A DNA stretch of 64,000 nt from Cristatella mucedo (lineage: Eukaryota; Bryozoa; Phylactolaemata; Cristatellidae). Made by a program: the position numbers and the translations under genes. The DNA is taken from positions 8,570,001 to 8,634,000 of the forward strand of contig WPIO01000004.1 in NCBI GenBank assembly GCA_009760855.2, written 5' to 3'. Positions 1 through 10,593 of this stretch are shown piece by piece; within the stretch, counting starts at the first letter, position 1, and each line of letters opens with the position of its first letter. Below the pieces are notes generated by a model. It worked only from the letters and a program-made list of their open reading frames with translations, was not told the origin of the DNA and ran no database searches.

Positions 1-194
1 TAATAACTGGGATAATAAACTCTGCCTAATAATATGAGACTTTCGTTCGCTGTAATTTGCCGCAAGTGCAAGCTAAAGCAGACAGAAATCAACAGTGGCA
101 ATAGACATATGAGCGCTCGCTTCGAGAGGGCAATAACTCGGCAGATCAAAGTAGACCGAGTAATTTATCAACTATATGGTAATGCTTGCTCATG

Positions 195-385
195 ATAAAT
201 TGCACCTGGGTCTAAGCCAAGGGCTGGCCGTTGCTCCCACTTCACGATCAAGAGGTCGCGGAGTCCTGTTGCGTTTCGCAGTCTGCATTGCTTCAGCAGT
301 CTGCAGTTTGCGAGAGTCGGGAGCGACGGCGGCCTCGACGGCGCTTCTGCCGCTACATAAATAAGGAAATCAGCTGGATCAGCTG
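195..385 (+). mobile_element. SINE A relic (tRNA-derived)
   Basis: A degraded copy of the tRNA-derived SINE seen better at 9216-9400 and 36891-37080. The recognisable parts are a head resembling 'taagccaaggg', a B-box-like stretch ending 'gagtcctg', and the 3' segment 'ggcgcttctgccgctacataaataaggaaatcagctg'-like in pieces. The middle is diverged. Orientation follows the 3' segment. No target-site duplication is visible. Confidence 0.5.
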
Positions 386-799
386 CCTGATGTTTCATTT
401 ACTTAAAGGAGAGAAAAAGCCTTAGGGCTACAATGGGGATACAATTTTTCGGAGCGTGCTATTTGCTTAGTATCTATTGTAGGATAAGTTACAGCGAAAC
501 TCATTAAGAGCATTTGCCAGGAATCGAGCATTGACAAAACGTAACAGAAAGACAGCAGTAACGAGTTTTCGTCGGAAATGTCTTGCGCATGTGGAATCAT
601 AAATGGCTCAGTAGTGGGCGTGGAGCTTAAAATACGGAGCGTTTGCTGATAGCAATTGCTTTACTTCCCAGGCAGCTGCTACGTTAATCCTGGTTTCGGC
701 TTATTTTCAAGCGAATTTTGTGCACACTTGAACTGCTACGTGGCAAGGAACGAGTCTAATCGCTTTTCGCGCTGGCGATTTCAAATTTGATTCTTGCAG

Positions 800-1167
800 T
801 GGCAACTGTGAAACTTGGAGGAAAGGGTGACGCCGGCAGAGTCGACACTAAGGTAGGAGATGGTAAAGCCAGAGAAGCAGCGATCAGCGCCGATTCAGTC
901 CAGACCAATGGCGCCCGGGTCGTCGACAGCGGTCGTGGCGAGTGCGTCGGCCAGAGGACGGAGTGGACCGAGTGGACCGAGTGTAGCAGAGCCTGCGGCG
1001 CTGGCCTTAAAGAGCGCACCAGGATGGTTTCGCTCTCGGACGCAGGAGGAGCAGGAGCAGGAGCAGGCTGCCGCATTTTAAAAGACCAAGCGGTGTGCAG
1101 AAGTATCCGAGCGTGCAGCGTGGACCATTTTCAGTTTGTAGACAAGCTGGCAGCCGGTGCCTCGTAG
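800..1167 (+). CDS. 3'-terminal exon with thrombospondin type 1 repeat (partial gene)
   Basis: The exon starts after a good acceptor (ttcttgcag, ending at 799) and reads in frame to a TAG at 1165-1167. It encodes about 121 residues. Residues about 52-64 contain WTEWTECSRACGAG, the hallmark of a thrombospondin type 1 repeat (WxxWxxCSxxCGxG), followed by an ERTR-like basic strand and three later cysteines (GC, VC, AC), as expected for the disulfide layout. An Ala/Gly-rich insert (GGAGAGAG) lies between the basic strand and the next cysteine. The domain is extracellular in known families and mediates adhesion or glycan binding. The first two bases complete a codon from an upstream exon (intron phase 1), which must lie left of this window. 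No strong splice donor was seen after the domain, so I read it as the last exon. An internal exon with a weak donor near 1155 is the alternative. The parent protein is not identifiable. Confidence 0.72.
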
Positions 1168-1448
1168 TGCCGTCTCTCTCGCCGACTCCGGCTCCTGCGC
1201 GCCTCTAGGACGCTGCTCACGTGTTCGCTGTTCTCTTCCCCAGCAGCTTGCATAAATCTCAGTGTACTCATTTTGTAAATGTCCCATACAAGGCGCTGGG
1301 CTCTTTTATTTTGGACGAACCTTGTAGCACATTGCATACGATCAGCAGCTGGTAAAACCTTGCGCCGAGACACTGCTGACGCTAGTGGAAGGCAACTTCC
1401 CGATGACATCTCGAAATCACAGAGGCAGTGCAGTGATGGCCCATTGAC

Positions 1449-2100
1449 GTGCAAGAGTCCCCAATGGGCCGTAAATTTTCAAAATACTGTAACCCGAAGT
1501 GTGCCTTCAAAGTCGGCTCTGCCAGCTTATCTCTTGTCGAATCTGCACGAAATCCAGGTGTCATGTTCCAAAGTGACCTTTTATTAGACGACCACATCAG
1601 CTCCACAGTCAAGTCTGCCGACTTTCAGCTACTAGACATTGCTAAAATTCGGGCTTGTTTAGACAGGGATACCACATCTAAATTCTTTCTTGCATTTGTG
1701 ACATGCCGCCTTGACTTCTGTAACTCACTGCTAGCTGGCACACCGGCCTGTCCAATCAGGCGCTTACAACTCACTGCTTGCTGACCTACTGGCACATGCA
1801 ATCAAGCGCTTACAGATGGTGCACAACTCTGCAGCTAGGCTTGTCTGTCGTGAGCATCGCAGTTCCCACATCACACCACTTCTCGCTGACCTACACTGGC
1901 TCCCAGTCAAGAAACTCATCAACTTCAAGGTTGTGCCGCTCACTTTTAGGTCCCTTCATTCTTTGGCTCCAGATTACCTTTTAGATCTACTCCCCACCTG
2001 GCTAAGCATCGTACTACTCGCTTTTTGGAATCGAACTGTTTACCTACACTTCGTAAAACACTCAAATCCTGAGAAGACAGTGCATTTAGTTCGTATGTGA
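1449..2100 (+). mobile_element. L2/CR1-like LINE relic, reverse transcriptase C-terminal part
   Basis: Broken frames encode the late reverse-transcriptase region and the thumb-like tail seen in L2/CR1 elements: a 'DHISSTVKSA' segment, 'IAKIRACLD', '[12 protein letters not shown]', '[28 protein letters not shown]' spread over two frames, and a 'RSLHSLAPDYLLDLLP' stretch. At least two frame changes and several stops separate them, so it is not functional. A 46-bp tandem duplication lies inside it (1723-1768 and 1769-1814). The 5' end is truncated near 1449. Confidence 0.8.
1723..1814 (+). repeat. 46-bp tandem duplication inside LINE relic
   Basis: Two adjacent 46-bp units start with actcactgct and end with cgcttaca. 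They differ at several positions. Both correspond to the same '[14 protein letters not shown]' part of the reverse transcriptase, so the duplication is internal to the LINE copy or reflects two copies joined at this motif. Confidence 0.7.
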
Positions 2101-2104
2101 TGTA

Positions 2105-2275
2105 TGTCACCCACTGCTGGCTGGTCTTCTGGCATCTGGCATCTGTAATGAAGCACTTACAGTTGGTTGGTGCAAAACTGCAGTAATGGTTATCTGTCAT
2201 GAACTTCGGAAGCTGTCACTTACACGACTTCTCACCGACCTACACCGGCACCCCATCAGGCAGTGAGTGCATCGA
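2105..2275 (+). mobile_element. second LINE fragment repeating the same RT segment
   Basis: After the first relic ends, the segment encoding the 'LLAG...ALTVGW...LLTDLHRHPI' part of the same reverse transcriptase appears again, more diverged. Either a second truncated insertion or a rearranged duplicate. No intact frame. Confidence 0.55.
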
Positions 2276-2349
2276 CTTAATTGATGATGCAGTTTCGGAT
2301 TCAAGTCTCCAAATAGAATCGCTTTCAATAAAATGAAATATTAATATAG

Positions 2350-3350
2350 AAGGCTAAAACGCTGCTCAGGAAGCAACCTTTCGCGACCAAATGTCGCTCT
2401 CGAAATGTTTCATGTCCAACTTATCTACGAATTATGGTAAGAATATAGCAGTTATTTGGCATTCTATCGGCGAGTTTTGGGTAAAGCCATGTTAACATTA
2501 TACTGATTTTGCACCAAATACCGCTGACGTTGAATTTTTATACAAGTCTTTAAAAAGCCATGAACAGCTTAAACAGCTCGCTCGTTGAACAGCTGGCTCG
2601 TATTAAACCCAGTATTCTTTAAGATTTTGGACTATTTTTTTATCCAAGCATGTCACCTGCCACAGTGCATTTTGCAAAGGCGTGACTCGGGGGGGGACTG
2701 AGTGGGGGTCATTGATGGCTGCGATATCTTCTTGCTGAAGTGGCAGCGCGTCAAAAGAGATAGTGCTTACTATAGGGGCATAAGCAGGAGTTTTCTATTG
2801 GAGAGCAATACTTTGACCTTTCCCAGAGTTATTTAAAAATGGTGTAGAAAATAACTTCAAGGTTAAGGCCAAGCATTTGGTAGCACACTTTTTATTTGAC
2901 TAAACTAGCGGAGCTCTGTTCTAGGAAGGATGTATTATACCCGATGCAGGGTTAATGTGGAGCAATTTGTTAATAAACTCAGAGATATAGTGGGGCACAT
3001 AAAGGAAAGAGTTATTTTTTATTAAACGAACGCTTAAGAGGTCAATTTCTCAAAGCAACAAGCTAGAGGCGCACTCCTTGTCGTCGCTTGTTTTTCCAGC
3101 GCCAAAAATAGGTAATAGTTTTACTCAAGCTTAAAACGATTTGGTATAGCAGCGTTTTAAAGTTTAACAAGCCTTCAATTGAATTCGTTCTTTCGAGTTT
3201 CAGTATGTGCACCTACAATGGAATGCACGGTTTTGAGACGACTACACAAAGTTTCTCGGAACTTTTGTCTTCGTCGAAATTGAAAATTTGCCTCAAAATC
3301 ATTATTCATAACTTGCAGCGCACTAGCGGTTTTACACTTGATATGCCACT
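2350..3350. other. AT-rich stretch without recognised features
   Basis: No convincing coding region, repeat family or RNA gene was seen. A run of nine G bases (about 2689-2697) is the only simple-sequence feature. Short open frames here look random. Confidence 0.5.
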
Positions 3351-3356
3351 ATATTT

Positions 3357-3490
3357 AATTCATTTGTATAGCGCCATAAGAGGGACTTAATCTCTATTCA
3401 GGTGCTTCAAATATGCCACGGGGCTCGAGCCCACGACCTCGGCTAGAGCGTGGTCGGGACGAGCATCTTAACCAGTGGGCCAAATCAGCG
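3357..3490 (-). mobile_element. SINE B copy (tRNA-derived, LINE-like 3' end)
   Basis: Read on the minus strand: a head 'ttggcccactggttaagatg' resembling an A box, a B box 'ctcgagccc', then a 3' end 'gaagcacctgaatagagat' leading to 'gcgctatacaaatgaatta'. The same family occurs in many places in this window. The two tRNA promoter boxes and the shared 3' end define it. Confidence 0.8.
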
Positions 3491-3499
3491 TGTCAGAAT

Positions 3500-5160
3500 A
3501 ATCGCAAGGTGGTCCCGCTTTACGGTTGTGATCCTCTTGATACAATTGAAAGATGCTGAAAATTCGGAAAAAATTAAGAATCAACGGAAGGCTGTTTAAT
3601 AATAAGTTAAAATTCAAAGAACTCAACGCTGCAAAATTATGGTCTAAAACATTAAAGTTGTGCATTTTTACGGAATGAAATCTGAGTACACAGTTGGCTG
3701 AGCACACGGTCGGCACAGACGAACTAAATAAAAGTAAAATACAATGTCACGCTATCCGAAAGACTTGTGAACAAACAATGCTGCTTCAGACAATTTTTGC
3801 AGTCTAGCTATTACCGTCTTTTCTAGAACATCGACCCTTTGTTTTAAGTTCGAGTCATAGTCAGAAGAAGAAGCTTTGACGCTAGCTTTATCGCAAGCTT
3901 CTGAAATGCGATCGAGCCCTCACTCTGACAAAAATTTCTTCCGGCTGTCTACAGGGGCCGATGAAATTCTCTAAGCTCGTGTCCGGCGTCGCGCTTGAAG
4001 TGATATTACATTCAGGCTGGTATCCTAGATGTGCTAGCACTGAAATTACGCGCGAGCATTTGGCTGGACGCACCCGAGACAGGAAGTCGCGTTCACAATG
4101 CGAAGCTTAAAGATTTGGCGCGCCATTCCACCCAGACGAGTGAACTGACTGAATTGAGCATGATGTATAAAGAACAGTCTGGAGCGCAAGACAGCTGCCG
4201 GCGGTGCGGTAACTGGCAGAAATGGCCGCCGCTAGTCCCACGCCGCGCCGCTAGCCCAGCGGAGCGCGCCTAAGCACTAATTCGTGGACTCGGCCGCTAG
4301 CTCGCCGCTTTGCTTTCCCTCTCTTTCGTTGGCCCGAGCGCTCGCATATCTGCAAATGCGAGCGTCGGGCGCCGTAAATTGCGTACTAAGTGAGGCTGAA
4401 AGATCACTGAAGACACATCTCTCGCTCCGTACGCGACGTTTTGGCTTTCGCACCGACGTCGGTGAAGATGTACCGTGCAAGAATAAAGAAAAAACTACGC
4501 CGCACTACTAAATTCTTTGGTTACGGATAGAGAACGGAGCTGGTCGCTGGATTCGTAAACGTAAGGATTAACGGTCGCGGCCTAGATGGCTTTCCTTACA
4601 GCAGCCGATGGCCAGCGGCTCTCCTCGTGACGCCGTCGCGCACCGTCCTCCCCGCGCAGCCTCTTTAATTCAGGATTAATTTAGTTAACATTAATATTTA
4701 ATTTAGTATTTAATTTAGTTTATATTAATTAATTAATTCACTTGCAGCCTCGAGTAATGTCGCGATTTAACAGCCACTCTGGCATGCATGCGTTTCACTG
4801 CCCATTCCTTAAATGGCCGTCCTCGATCGCTCCCATCGAGGAAGCGCAAGCACCTACTTCGGTAGGCGTCGACGCTCGGCTTCGCCATCGCGCCAGACTC
4901 TAATATGAACTGCTGCCGAGGATTTTCAAGGGTCAAAGCGAGTCGCTGTGGCCGTCTCGCCTTCATCTTCAGCCGCCCGCAGCCGTCGCAGCAGCGAAGC
5001 AGCGAACTGGGCCTCGATGCGTCGTGCGAACCCCCCCCCGACGTAACAGAGGTCAGAGGTCAGAGGTTCAGTTCGTCGGATCGGTTCGCTTGGCTGGAGA
5101 CGGGCGAGCGCCTTTCGCTTGGGCCCTAAGTCAATCGCTGACTGAAACTTCACCTCCATC
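3500..5160. other. intergenic stretch; AT-rich patch 4668-4740
   Basis: No supported gene. The part from 4190 to 4450 is locally GC-rich with short open frames on both strands that show no recognisable domain. An AT-rich patch of repeated ttaat/atttaa words lies at 4668-4740. Confidence 0.4.
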
Positions 5161-5165
5161 TCTCA

Positions 5166-5381
5166 GTGGATAACCAAAACCATCTCAGTACTCAGACGAA
5201 CGCGACTAGCGCACGCAATACAAGGAAGAGCAAACCCCCAAGCTCCTGCCGTCTCACAAGAGATTGCGAAAGTGACTTATCAGGTTCATCCATCAGCGAC
5301 AGTGACTTATCAGGTTCATCAGATTCATCCATCGGCGGCATCTTCGCTCCAATCCAGTCTTTGTCTGCCTCACACATTTAG
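5166..5381 (+). CDS. small Ser/Asp-rich open frame, doubtful
   Basis: A 71-codon open frame from ATG. The N-terminal half is Thr/Asn/Arg-rich. Residues about 38-58 are Ser/Asp-rich with a direct repeat (SDLSGSS occurs twice) caused by a tandem DNA repeat (gtgacttatcaggttcatc) at 5269-5319. The stop lies in the loop of a perfect hairpin at 5356-5398. No family was recognised, and its composition could be a by-product of the repeat. It may be an exon fragment or non-coding. Confidence 0.2.
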   Translation: MDNQNHLSTQTNATSARNTRKSKPPSSCRLTRDCESDLSGSSISDSDLSGSSDSSIGGIFAPIQSLSASHI

Positions 5382-5398
5382 TGAGGCAGACAAAGACT
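5356..5398. repeat. perfect inverted repeat, 18-bp arms, 7-nt loop
   Basis: The left arm 5356-5373 (agtctttgtctgcctcac) is exactly complementary to the right arm 5381-5398, with the loop acattta between. As RNA on either strand it forms an uninterrupted 18-bp stem. Confidence 0.9.
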
Positions 5399-5399
5399 C

Positions 5400-6404
5400 T
5401 GTGGGTTATGCTGCTAGGCAAAACTAGGCAGATCTTTTAACTGAGCGTTCGCCCACTATCGCAGACTTGGAAATGCAGCAATGCATGAATCTCTTTTGTA
5501 ACTGCGAATCGAAGCAGGAAGTCCAATTCGTTGGCTTTTGCGGGGCGCCGAATTAGCAACCGCAGCTTGGTATCAACCGCACGAAGTCGGCCGACCTGCT
5601 TCGGTGCAAACAATCGGGGCATTGCATACGACCGACAGCTTCAAATCTCAATGAAATAATTGCAGAGCAAGCCGCGTAAAAACTTAGTGTGCCTCACAAA
5701 ACAATGAACTTTCCCGAGGCGACAGAACGTGAAGATGAGTGTTCACATCGCAGACAGGAAGGAATCGACAAGGAGTCTTCTCCGTCATATTGAATCGTTG
5801 ACATACGGCATAGCTCACTGCGACCGCACCAAAAATTGCCAAACGCGGCTCCTCCTTATCGGGCACAGAGCGGGAACTATAAACCGTCACGCGACTCGTA
5901 GTGCCAATACTGCCGATATCGGCAGTATCGGCACGATCGCCGAGTAGTGCAGTGATTTTACCAGCACCAGAGCGGCAGTAAATCACCGCAAAATTTAGTA
6001 CAGTAGCAGCTATGAAGCAAGAAAGCTGCAGTAGTCACAGGCTCCACAGCGGCCATCATAATCGGAGCATACGTTGACAACGACCATTTCGTTGCTCACG
6101 TGATCAGCCTATTTGTAAAGGCCTTAACTCTAGCTGTCCGTTTCCCGTATCGGGTTTCCCTTAACTCTATCCCACACCCTAGATTTCGCCACACGTGGAG
6201 CTTCAACCATGGCCTGCACGATTGCTACATTGGTCGCCTCACCGCCCTTGACACAATCTAGACTAACTAGCAACTTACTTGCTGCCCCTGTCGTCGTTAG
6301 CTCACTGAAATTTCAGCCACGTTGAAGTCTCAGCATGACTCTCAGTAGATTAGAGCTGATTAGCCGCTCATCTTGATTTAGATTTCGTTGCTGCGTTGCT
6401 GTCA
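5400..6404. other. no recognised gene
   Basis: Short open frames on both strands show no domain. Apart from the palindrome at 5901-5934, nothing was seen. Confidence 0.4.
5901..5934. repeat. 34-bp near-perfect palindrome
   Basis: The sequence from gtgccaatactgccgat reads as its own reverse complement with one mismatch pair and no loop. The centre is gatatc. No known site assigned. Confidence 0.8.
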
Positions 6405-6547
6405 GAGAGCGTGGTGATCTCTGTCGCCTAGTAATCTCTGTCGCGTAGTAATCTCTGTCGCCTAGTAATCTCTGTCGCGTAGTAATCTCTGTCGCGTAGA
6501 GATCTCTGTCGTGTAGTGATCTCTGTCGCGTAGTAATCTCTGTCGCA
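6405..6547. repeat. 17-bp minisatellite
   Basis: About eight to nine head-to-tail units of roughly 17 bp with the core tagtaatctctgtcgcg. Variants change single positions (cctag/cgtag, gtgat/gtaat). Not CRISPR: there are no distinct spacers. Confidence 0.85.
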
Positions 6548-6549
6548 CT

Positions 6550-8225
6550 CTTTCATCAGGAGAGTTCATCTACATGCTGCTCCACATTGCTTGAATTCGG
6601 TCTCTTGAACTATCTGGAATGCACGTTGATTCTGGATTCACACAAGTCTGGTACAACAGTGTGCTAGAATTTTAGACTATATAAGCTGAGACTTGCTGTT
6701 TTAATAGTTCACATATATTTAGTAAGCGATGCCTCTTCTGAATACCAAACTTAAAGGAAAAGAGTGTCGCTACAGAGAGTTCAGCTTTCAAGCACTTACT
6801 ATTCTGCACTCATTTGAACGTAAGTGCTTGAATCCAGCCAATTTAGAAAGCCACGGTACAGATGCAATGCTCACCAATTTACTTGCAAGCATTGAGACTC
6901 AAATACAAAAGAGTTCCTTGCAATTAATATCATACATTTTGACTACAAATTTTATGAACAGCCTTTAACAGCCTTCGCAGTCAAGTCCTTTGCCACAAAC
7001 ACAGCTTACACAACGGTGCTTGTCCTTACAGACTAATGACGAATACTAATTAGGCTGGTGCCTCGAAGCGCTTCACAGCGAGTCGCAGACGTTGTCTGGA
7101 TACAAGCAGGTTTGACGATGGTAGCAGAGTAAGGCAACAATTAAGAGCAAAGCAACAATCAAGAGCGCCCATATCTTAATATGCATGCAAGTCCAAGTCG
7201 TTGAAGCACATTATTCTATTCCATAATCATGAAGAGGCGTGCTAAACTATTGATTGATTCCGAGCCTTATACAGAACATCTCTCTCCATCTGTCTATATT
7301 TTCACAAAAATGGGAAGCCGCGAGCACATAAGAGTTTATTACTTGAGCATAAGAAAGTGTCAGCGCAATAAATAAAAAATGTATGTGTAAGAATATATTA
7401 TCATATATTCAAATATATGTTTAAACGCAGTCACACATATACTGTATTTATATAATATATATGTATATTTCTCTACTAATTAAAGTGCGAAGTCCATCCG
7501 TTTTTCCGTCACGCAGCAAGATGGTAACCAGCACTTCCGGGAGTGACGGTAATAGACGTGTAAATCTACTATGACTCATCAAAACGAGTACACAGGCAGT
7601 GTGTGTGTGTAAAGCGTGTGTATTCATCGTATACACGAATATCTTTCTGTCACTCCGCAGAGCTATTAAGACTAAGCAGGTGGGGCTACACTGGAGCTTT
7701 CTCTAGCGCGCTACTCAAAGCCTAAGAGACTTTCGAAGCCATCAACAGCTCGACAGACAATAGACTTGATCTGACGCAATGAAGAGTGATTACGAAGCAC
7801 AGCTGAGTCAGGAAGACACGAGAGGAAGTAATATCACGGACGTTATAGTGACGGGCGGCTGGAAATGAAACACGCCATCGTTGGCAACAGGAATAACGAC
7901 AAGTTCAGGGGCACGAGTCGAAGAAGTTATGCGCCTTCTAAATGATCGTCGTAATTGTTAATTTAGAAAACGCATCACTTCTGCGTCTAATCACCTGGTC
8001 GTCGAGGGACATGGAAGTTTGTGGATGAACGGTCAAATCAATGTGAATCTTCAATTTCAACCGTGTGACGGCACAGTTTTATTGCATTGGGCGTGACATG
8101 TTTTTCCTGCTGCAACGGTTCAGCCGCAGCGGCGGAGGGGGAAGGGTGGCCTTCATTTGACCCTCCTGCCGCCAGTCACGGTGACAAGATTTCTTTTCTC
8201 TGCTGCTGCGCTGTAATAGCACTAG
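6550..8225. other. no recognised gene; AT-rich 7380-7470
   Basis: Mostly unique-looking AT-rich sequence. A 79-codon open frame at 6729-6968 (+) has no recognisable domain. An AT-rich patch with tatata words lies at 7380-7470, and a short TG run at about 7600-7612. Confidence 0.4.
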
Positions 8226-8228
8226 TAT

Positions 8229-8393
8229 CGGCTGATTTAAGAGCCTCGCTTGCATTGCGGTAGCAGAGCCTTCACGGCTATCGTCACCTCTTGCAGTTGG
8301 AAATAAAGGATCGCTCCTTGCGCAGGATTCTAACCCTCGACCTCGGTCGTGAAAAGCGAGCACCTCTACCTTCTGGGCTGTCACGGCCCGCAA
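8229..8393 (-). mobile_element. SINE A copy
   Basis: On the minus strand this shows a tRNA-like head ('cagcccagaaggtagaggtg'), the palindromic 'cacgaccgaggtcg' element, a B box near 'gggttagaatcctgc', then 'ccaactgcaag' and 'gtgaaggctctgctaccgc', matching the better preserved copies at 9216 and 36891. Confidence 0.75.
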
Positions 8394-8707
8394 GGGCCGC
8401 AATACCAAGGGCCACGCATACTATCCTCTGCGGTGCGCGCCTACCCGCGGTGGCCATAGTGCCAGCGGGATTGGCTAAGCGCCAGGGAACCGAGGGGCTA
8501 TTTTATTTCGCTACAGAACAAAAGGTACGTCGTGTCGTCATCGAAACTCAGGCTCGAAGTCTCGCCACTCTTTAGCACCAAATAGTTTTCCTACCTGGTA
8601 GTCGTCGCACAGCTCCAACCATGCGCTGCACGGGCTCTGGAGTAAGTGCTATAACCAGCTGGCTCTTTGGACTTTGCGACTCTCAAGTTGGTGATGACGC
8701 CGCTCTG

Positions 8708-8845
8708 GTTTGGTCCAGTGCTTAACGTACTCGCTCCGACCGAGGTCAAAGTGATTGCATTTGATTACCGAGGTCGTGCGCTCGAGCTCCGTGGCATTTG
8801 TGAAGCGCCTGAATAGAGGTTAAGTTCTTTTAGAGCGATATACGA
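8708..8845 (+). mobile_element. SINE B copy followed by (TA)n/(TG)n
   Basis: The head 'tggtccagtgcttaacgt' has A-box form, the B box is 'gcgctcgagctccg', and the 3' end 'gaagcgcctgaatagagg' runs to 'gagcgatatacgaatga'. The copy runs straight into (TA)n at 8850-8884, a second TA run at 8898-8920 and TG repeats. The microsatellite probably grew from the SINE tail. Confidence 0.75.
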
Positions 8846-8846
8846 A

Positions 8847-8849
<3 letters not shown>

Positions 8850-8892
<43 letters not shown>

Positions 8893-8895
8893 CAA

Positions 8896-8936
<41 letters not shown>

Positions 8937-8975
8937 ATACATATACGATATTTATAAATATGTGTGTGTGTGCGT
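8850..8975. repeat. (TA)n and (TG)n microsatellite
   Basis: Two TA runs of about 35 and 22 bp with an interruption, followed by (TG)n at about 8919-8935 and a shorter one near 8962-8972. Open frames through it (ILE/TYR or HIS/THR repeats) are artefacts. Confidence 0.95.
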
Positions 8976-9215
8976 TCAGAATGTTTAGATTTTTATTTCT
9001 TTTCGCGTATGGCCCTAACAGCGACCCGAGAAGTCTTACTTCAAGGCACCGGAAGCGGAAGACCGATCTTCGCCATAGATACAAGCAATAAAAAATAGGG
9101 CAAAGCGCACCGGAATATAGTCTAGTCTCCTCAATGGGTCTCTGTTAATGTTTTTCGATTGCAGTCCACTTTCGTGCGACATCGACATGTTTCCATGGAA
9201 GCTATGAGAATTGTT

Positions 9216-9400
9216 GAGCCGTAATGGCTCACTAGGTAAGGCGGTTGCTTTTCACGACCTCGGCCCCGAGGTCGTGGGTTCGAATCCTGCAGTGGGCGAT
9301 CCTTTTTCGCTACTGCAAGCGGTGGTGATAGCAGTGAAGGCTCTTCTGTCGCTATACAAAAAGAGGCTGTTAAATCAGCTAGTATTTATTTATTTATTGA
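9216..9400 (+). mobile_element. SINE A, well preserved copy
   Basis: A tRNA-derived SINE. The A box is tggctcactagg, the palindrome cgacctcggccccgaggtcg follows, the B box is ggttcgaatcc (matches the pol III consensus), and the body contains 'cactgcaagcgg'-like and 'gaaggctcttctgtcgct' segments. The 3' end is an ATTT-repeat tail. It differs from the copy at 36891-37080 at roughly a dozen of about 180 positions by eye. No intact cloverleaf was seen, so it is not a tRNA gene. Confidence 0.9.
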
Positions 9401-9896
9401 GCTAATGCGCACGCTGTAAGTAAGCGAACGAGTATGAAGGCAAGGGCTGAATAGATGCGAGATGTAAATCTCCGAAGATTATTTAGGTCTATCACATCCA
9501 ATCTGATAGGGCATACGCTAACGGCTCCTACGTGAAGCGGGTCGAGCCATCTCTAAAATACGGACGACACCAAGCGCATTGCTTGGTCCTGCGAGCCACA
9601 GCCTTCCTACCGTGTCCGATGAGGAACCCTGTATTAGCAATACTCTGAGCGATGAGAATGCCTTATTCCGTTCGCCCACATTTGATAACAAAGGAGAAGA
9701 CCACTTGTATATATCACGTTCTCTGCGTTCCAAAGAATCGCATTTTTAGCTTATTGGCATCTCACTTCCTCCGACCAGAGAACTCTGGCTCTTTTGTGCG
9801 TCACAATGCTAACACGGATTCTCCTGCTAGGATGATCTCATTGCGATTGGTAGCTGGTATAGACACAATTCCACGATCTTGGTGCACCATTCCCCA

Positions 9897-10065
9897 GGTC
9901 TTAGCCCAGAAGTAAGGTGCTCGCTTTCCACGATACAGGAACAAGGGCTCGAGTCCTGAAGTGGGCAGTCCTTTATTGCGCACTGCAAGCGACGGGGATC
10001 GCCATTAAGGCTCTTCTGCCGCTACATAAATGAGACTTCTAAATTGGCTAACTTTTACTTTACCT
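9897..10065 (+). mobile_element. SINE A copy, diverged
   Basis: It has the same order as the 9216 copy: the head 'cttagcccagaagtaaggtg', the B box 'gggctcgagtcctg', 'gcactgcaagcgac', 'taaggctcttctgccgct', then a short T-rich end. The palindrome in the tRNA part is damaged. Confidence 0.75.
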
Positions 10066-10504
10066 TTTTGCATGTCAACCAAATTCGGACAGTTACAGCC
10101 GCTGTTACGGTTGCTGAGTCGGCGTGTCGATGTCGCAAACAAATTGAACTTTCCGATCCGATTGGCGTTAGCCCCCACATGGTCTTTATGACTCTGTCAA
10201 GTTACTGACGGAGATACATTACATTACATTCTTTACTGGGTTTCAAAGTCTTTCTGGCGCGTCTTTTCAGCTACAAGATCTGCTTAATGTTGCCCATCGT
10301 ACCCCAAAGGCTGTCAAACTGAATGTGCAAGACTCGTCGGGATTGATGAGAGGATGCCATGAATGAACAGGACAAGCCGCAGTCGAAATCGCTAGCGAAG
10401 CGGTGCGCGCTTAACTCCAATGGAGGTTGGCTTCTTCTCATTGTGTTGTATCCGCTAATCGTGTTTCAGTCTTTTGAGATTGTTAGCTATTGATATAGGG
10501 CAGA

Positions 10505-10529
10505 GGCTAAAATCTCTCTCTCTCCTTCT

Positions 10530-10588
<59 letters not shown>
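10505..10588. repeat. (CT)n microsatellite
   Basis: About 80 bp of CT dinucleotides with one C-rich interruption near 10530. Confidence 0.95.

Positions 10589-10589
<1 letters not shown>

Positions 10590-10593
<4 letters not shown>

Noticed and set aside
6405-6547. CRISPR array
   Set aside because: Direct repeats without unique spacers in a eukaryotic context; it is a minisatellite.
9216-9290. tRNA gene
   Set aside because: A and B boxes fit, but acceptor and anticodon stems do not pair and the unit continues into a SINE body repeated elsewhere.
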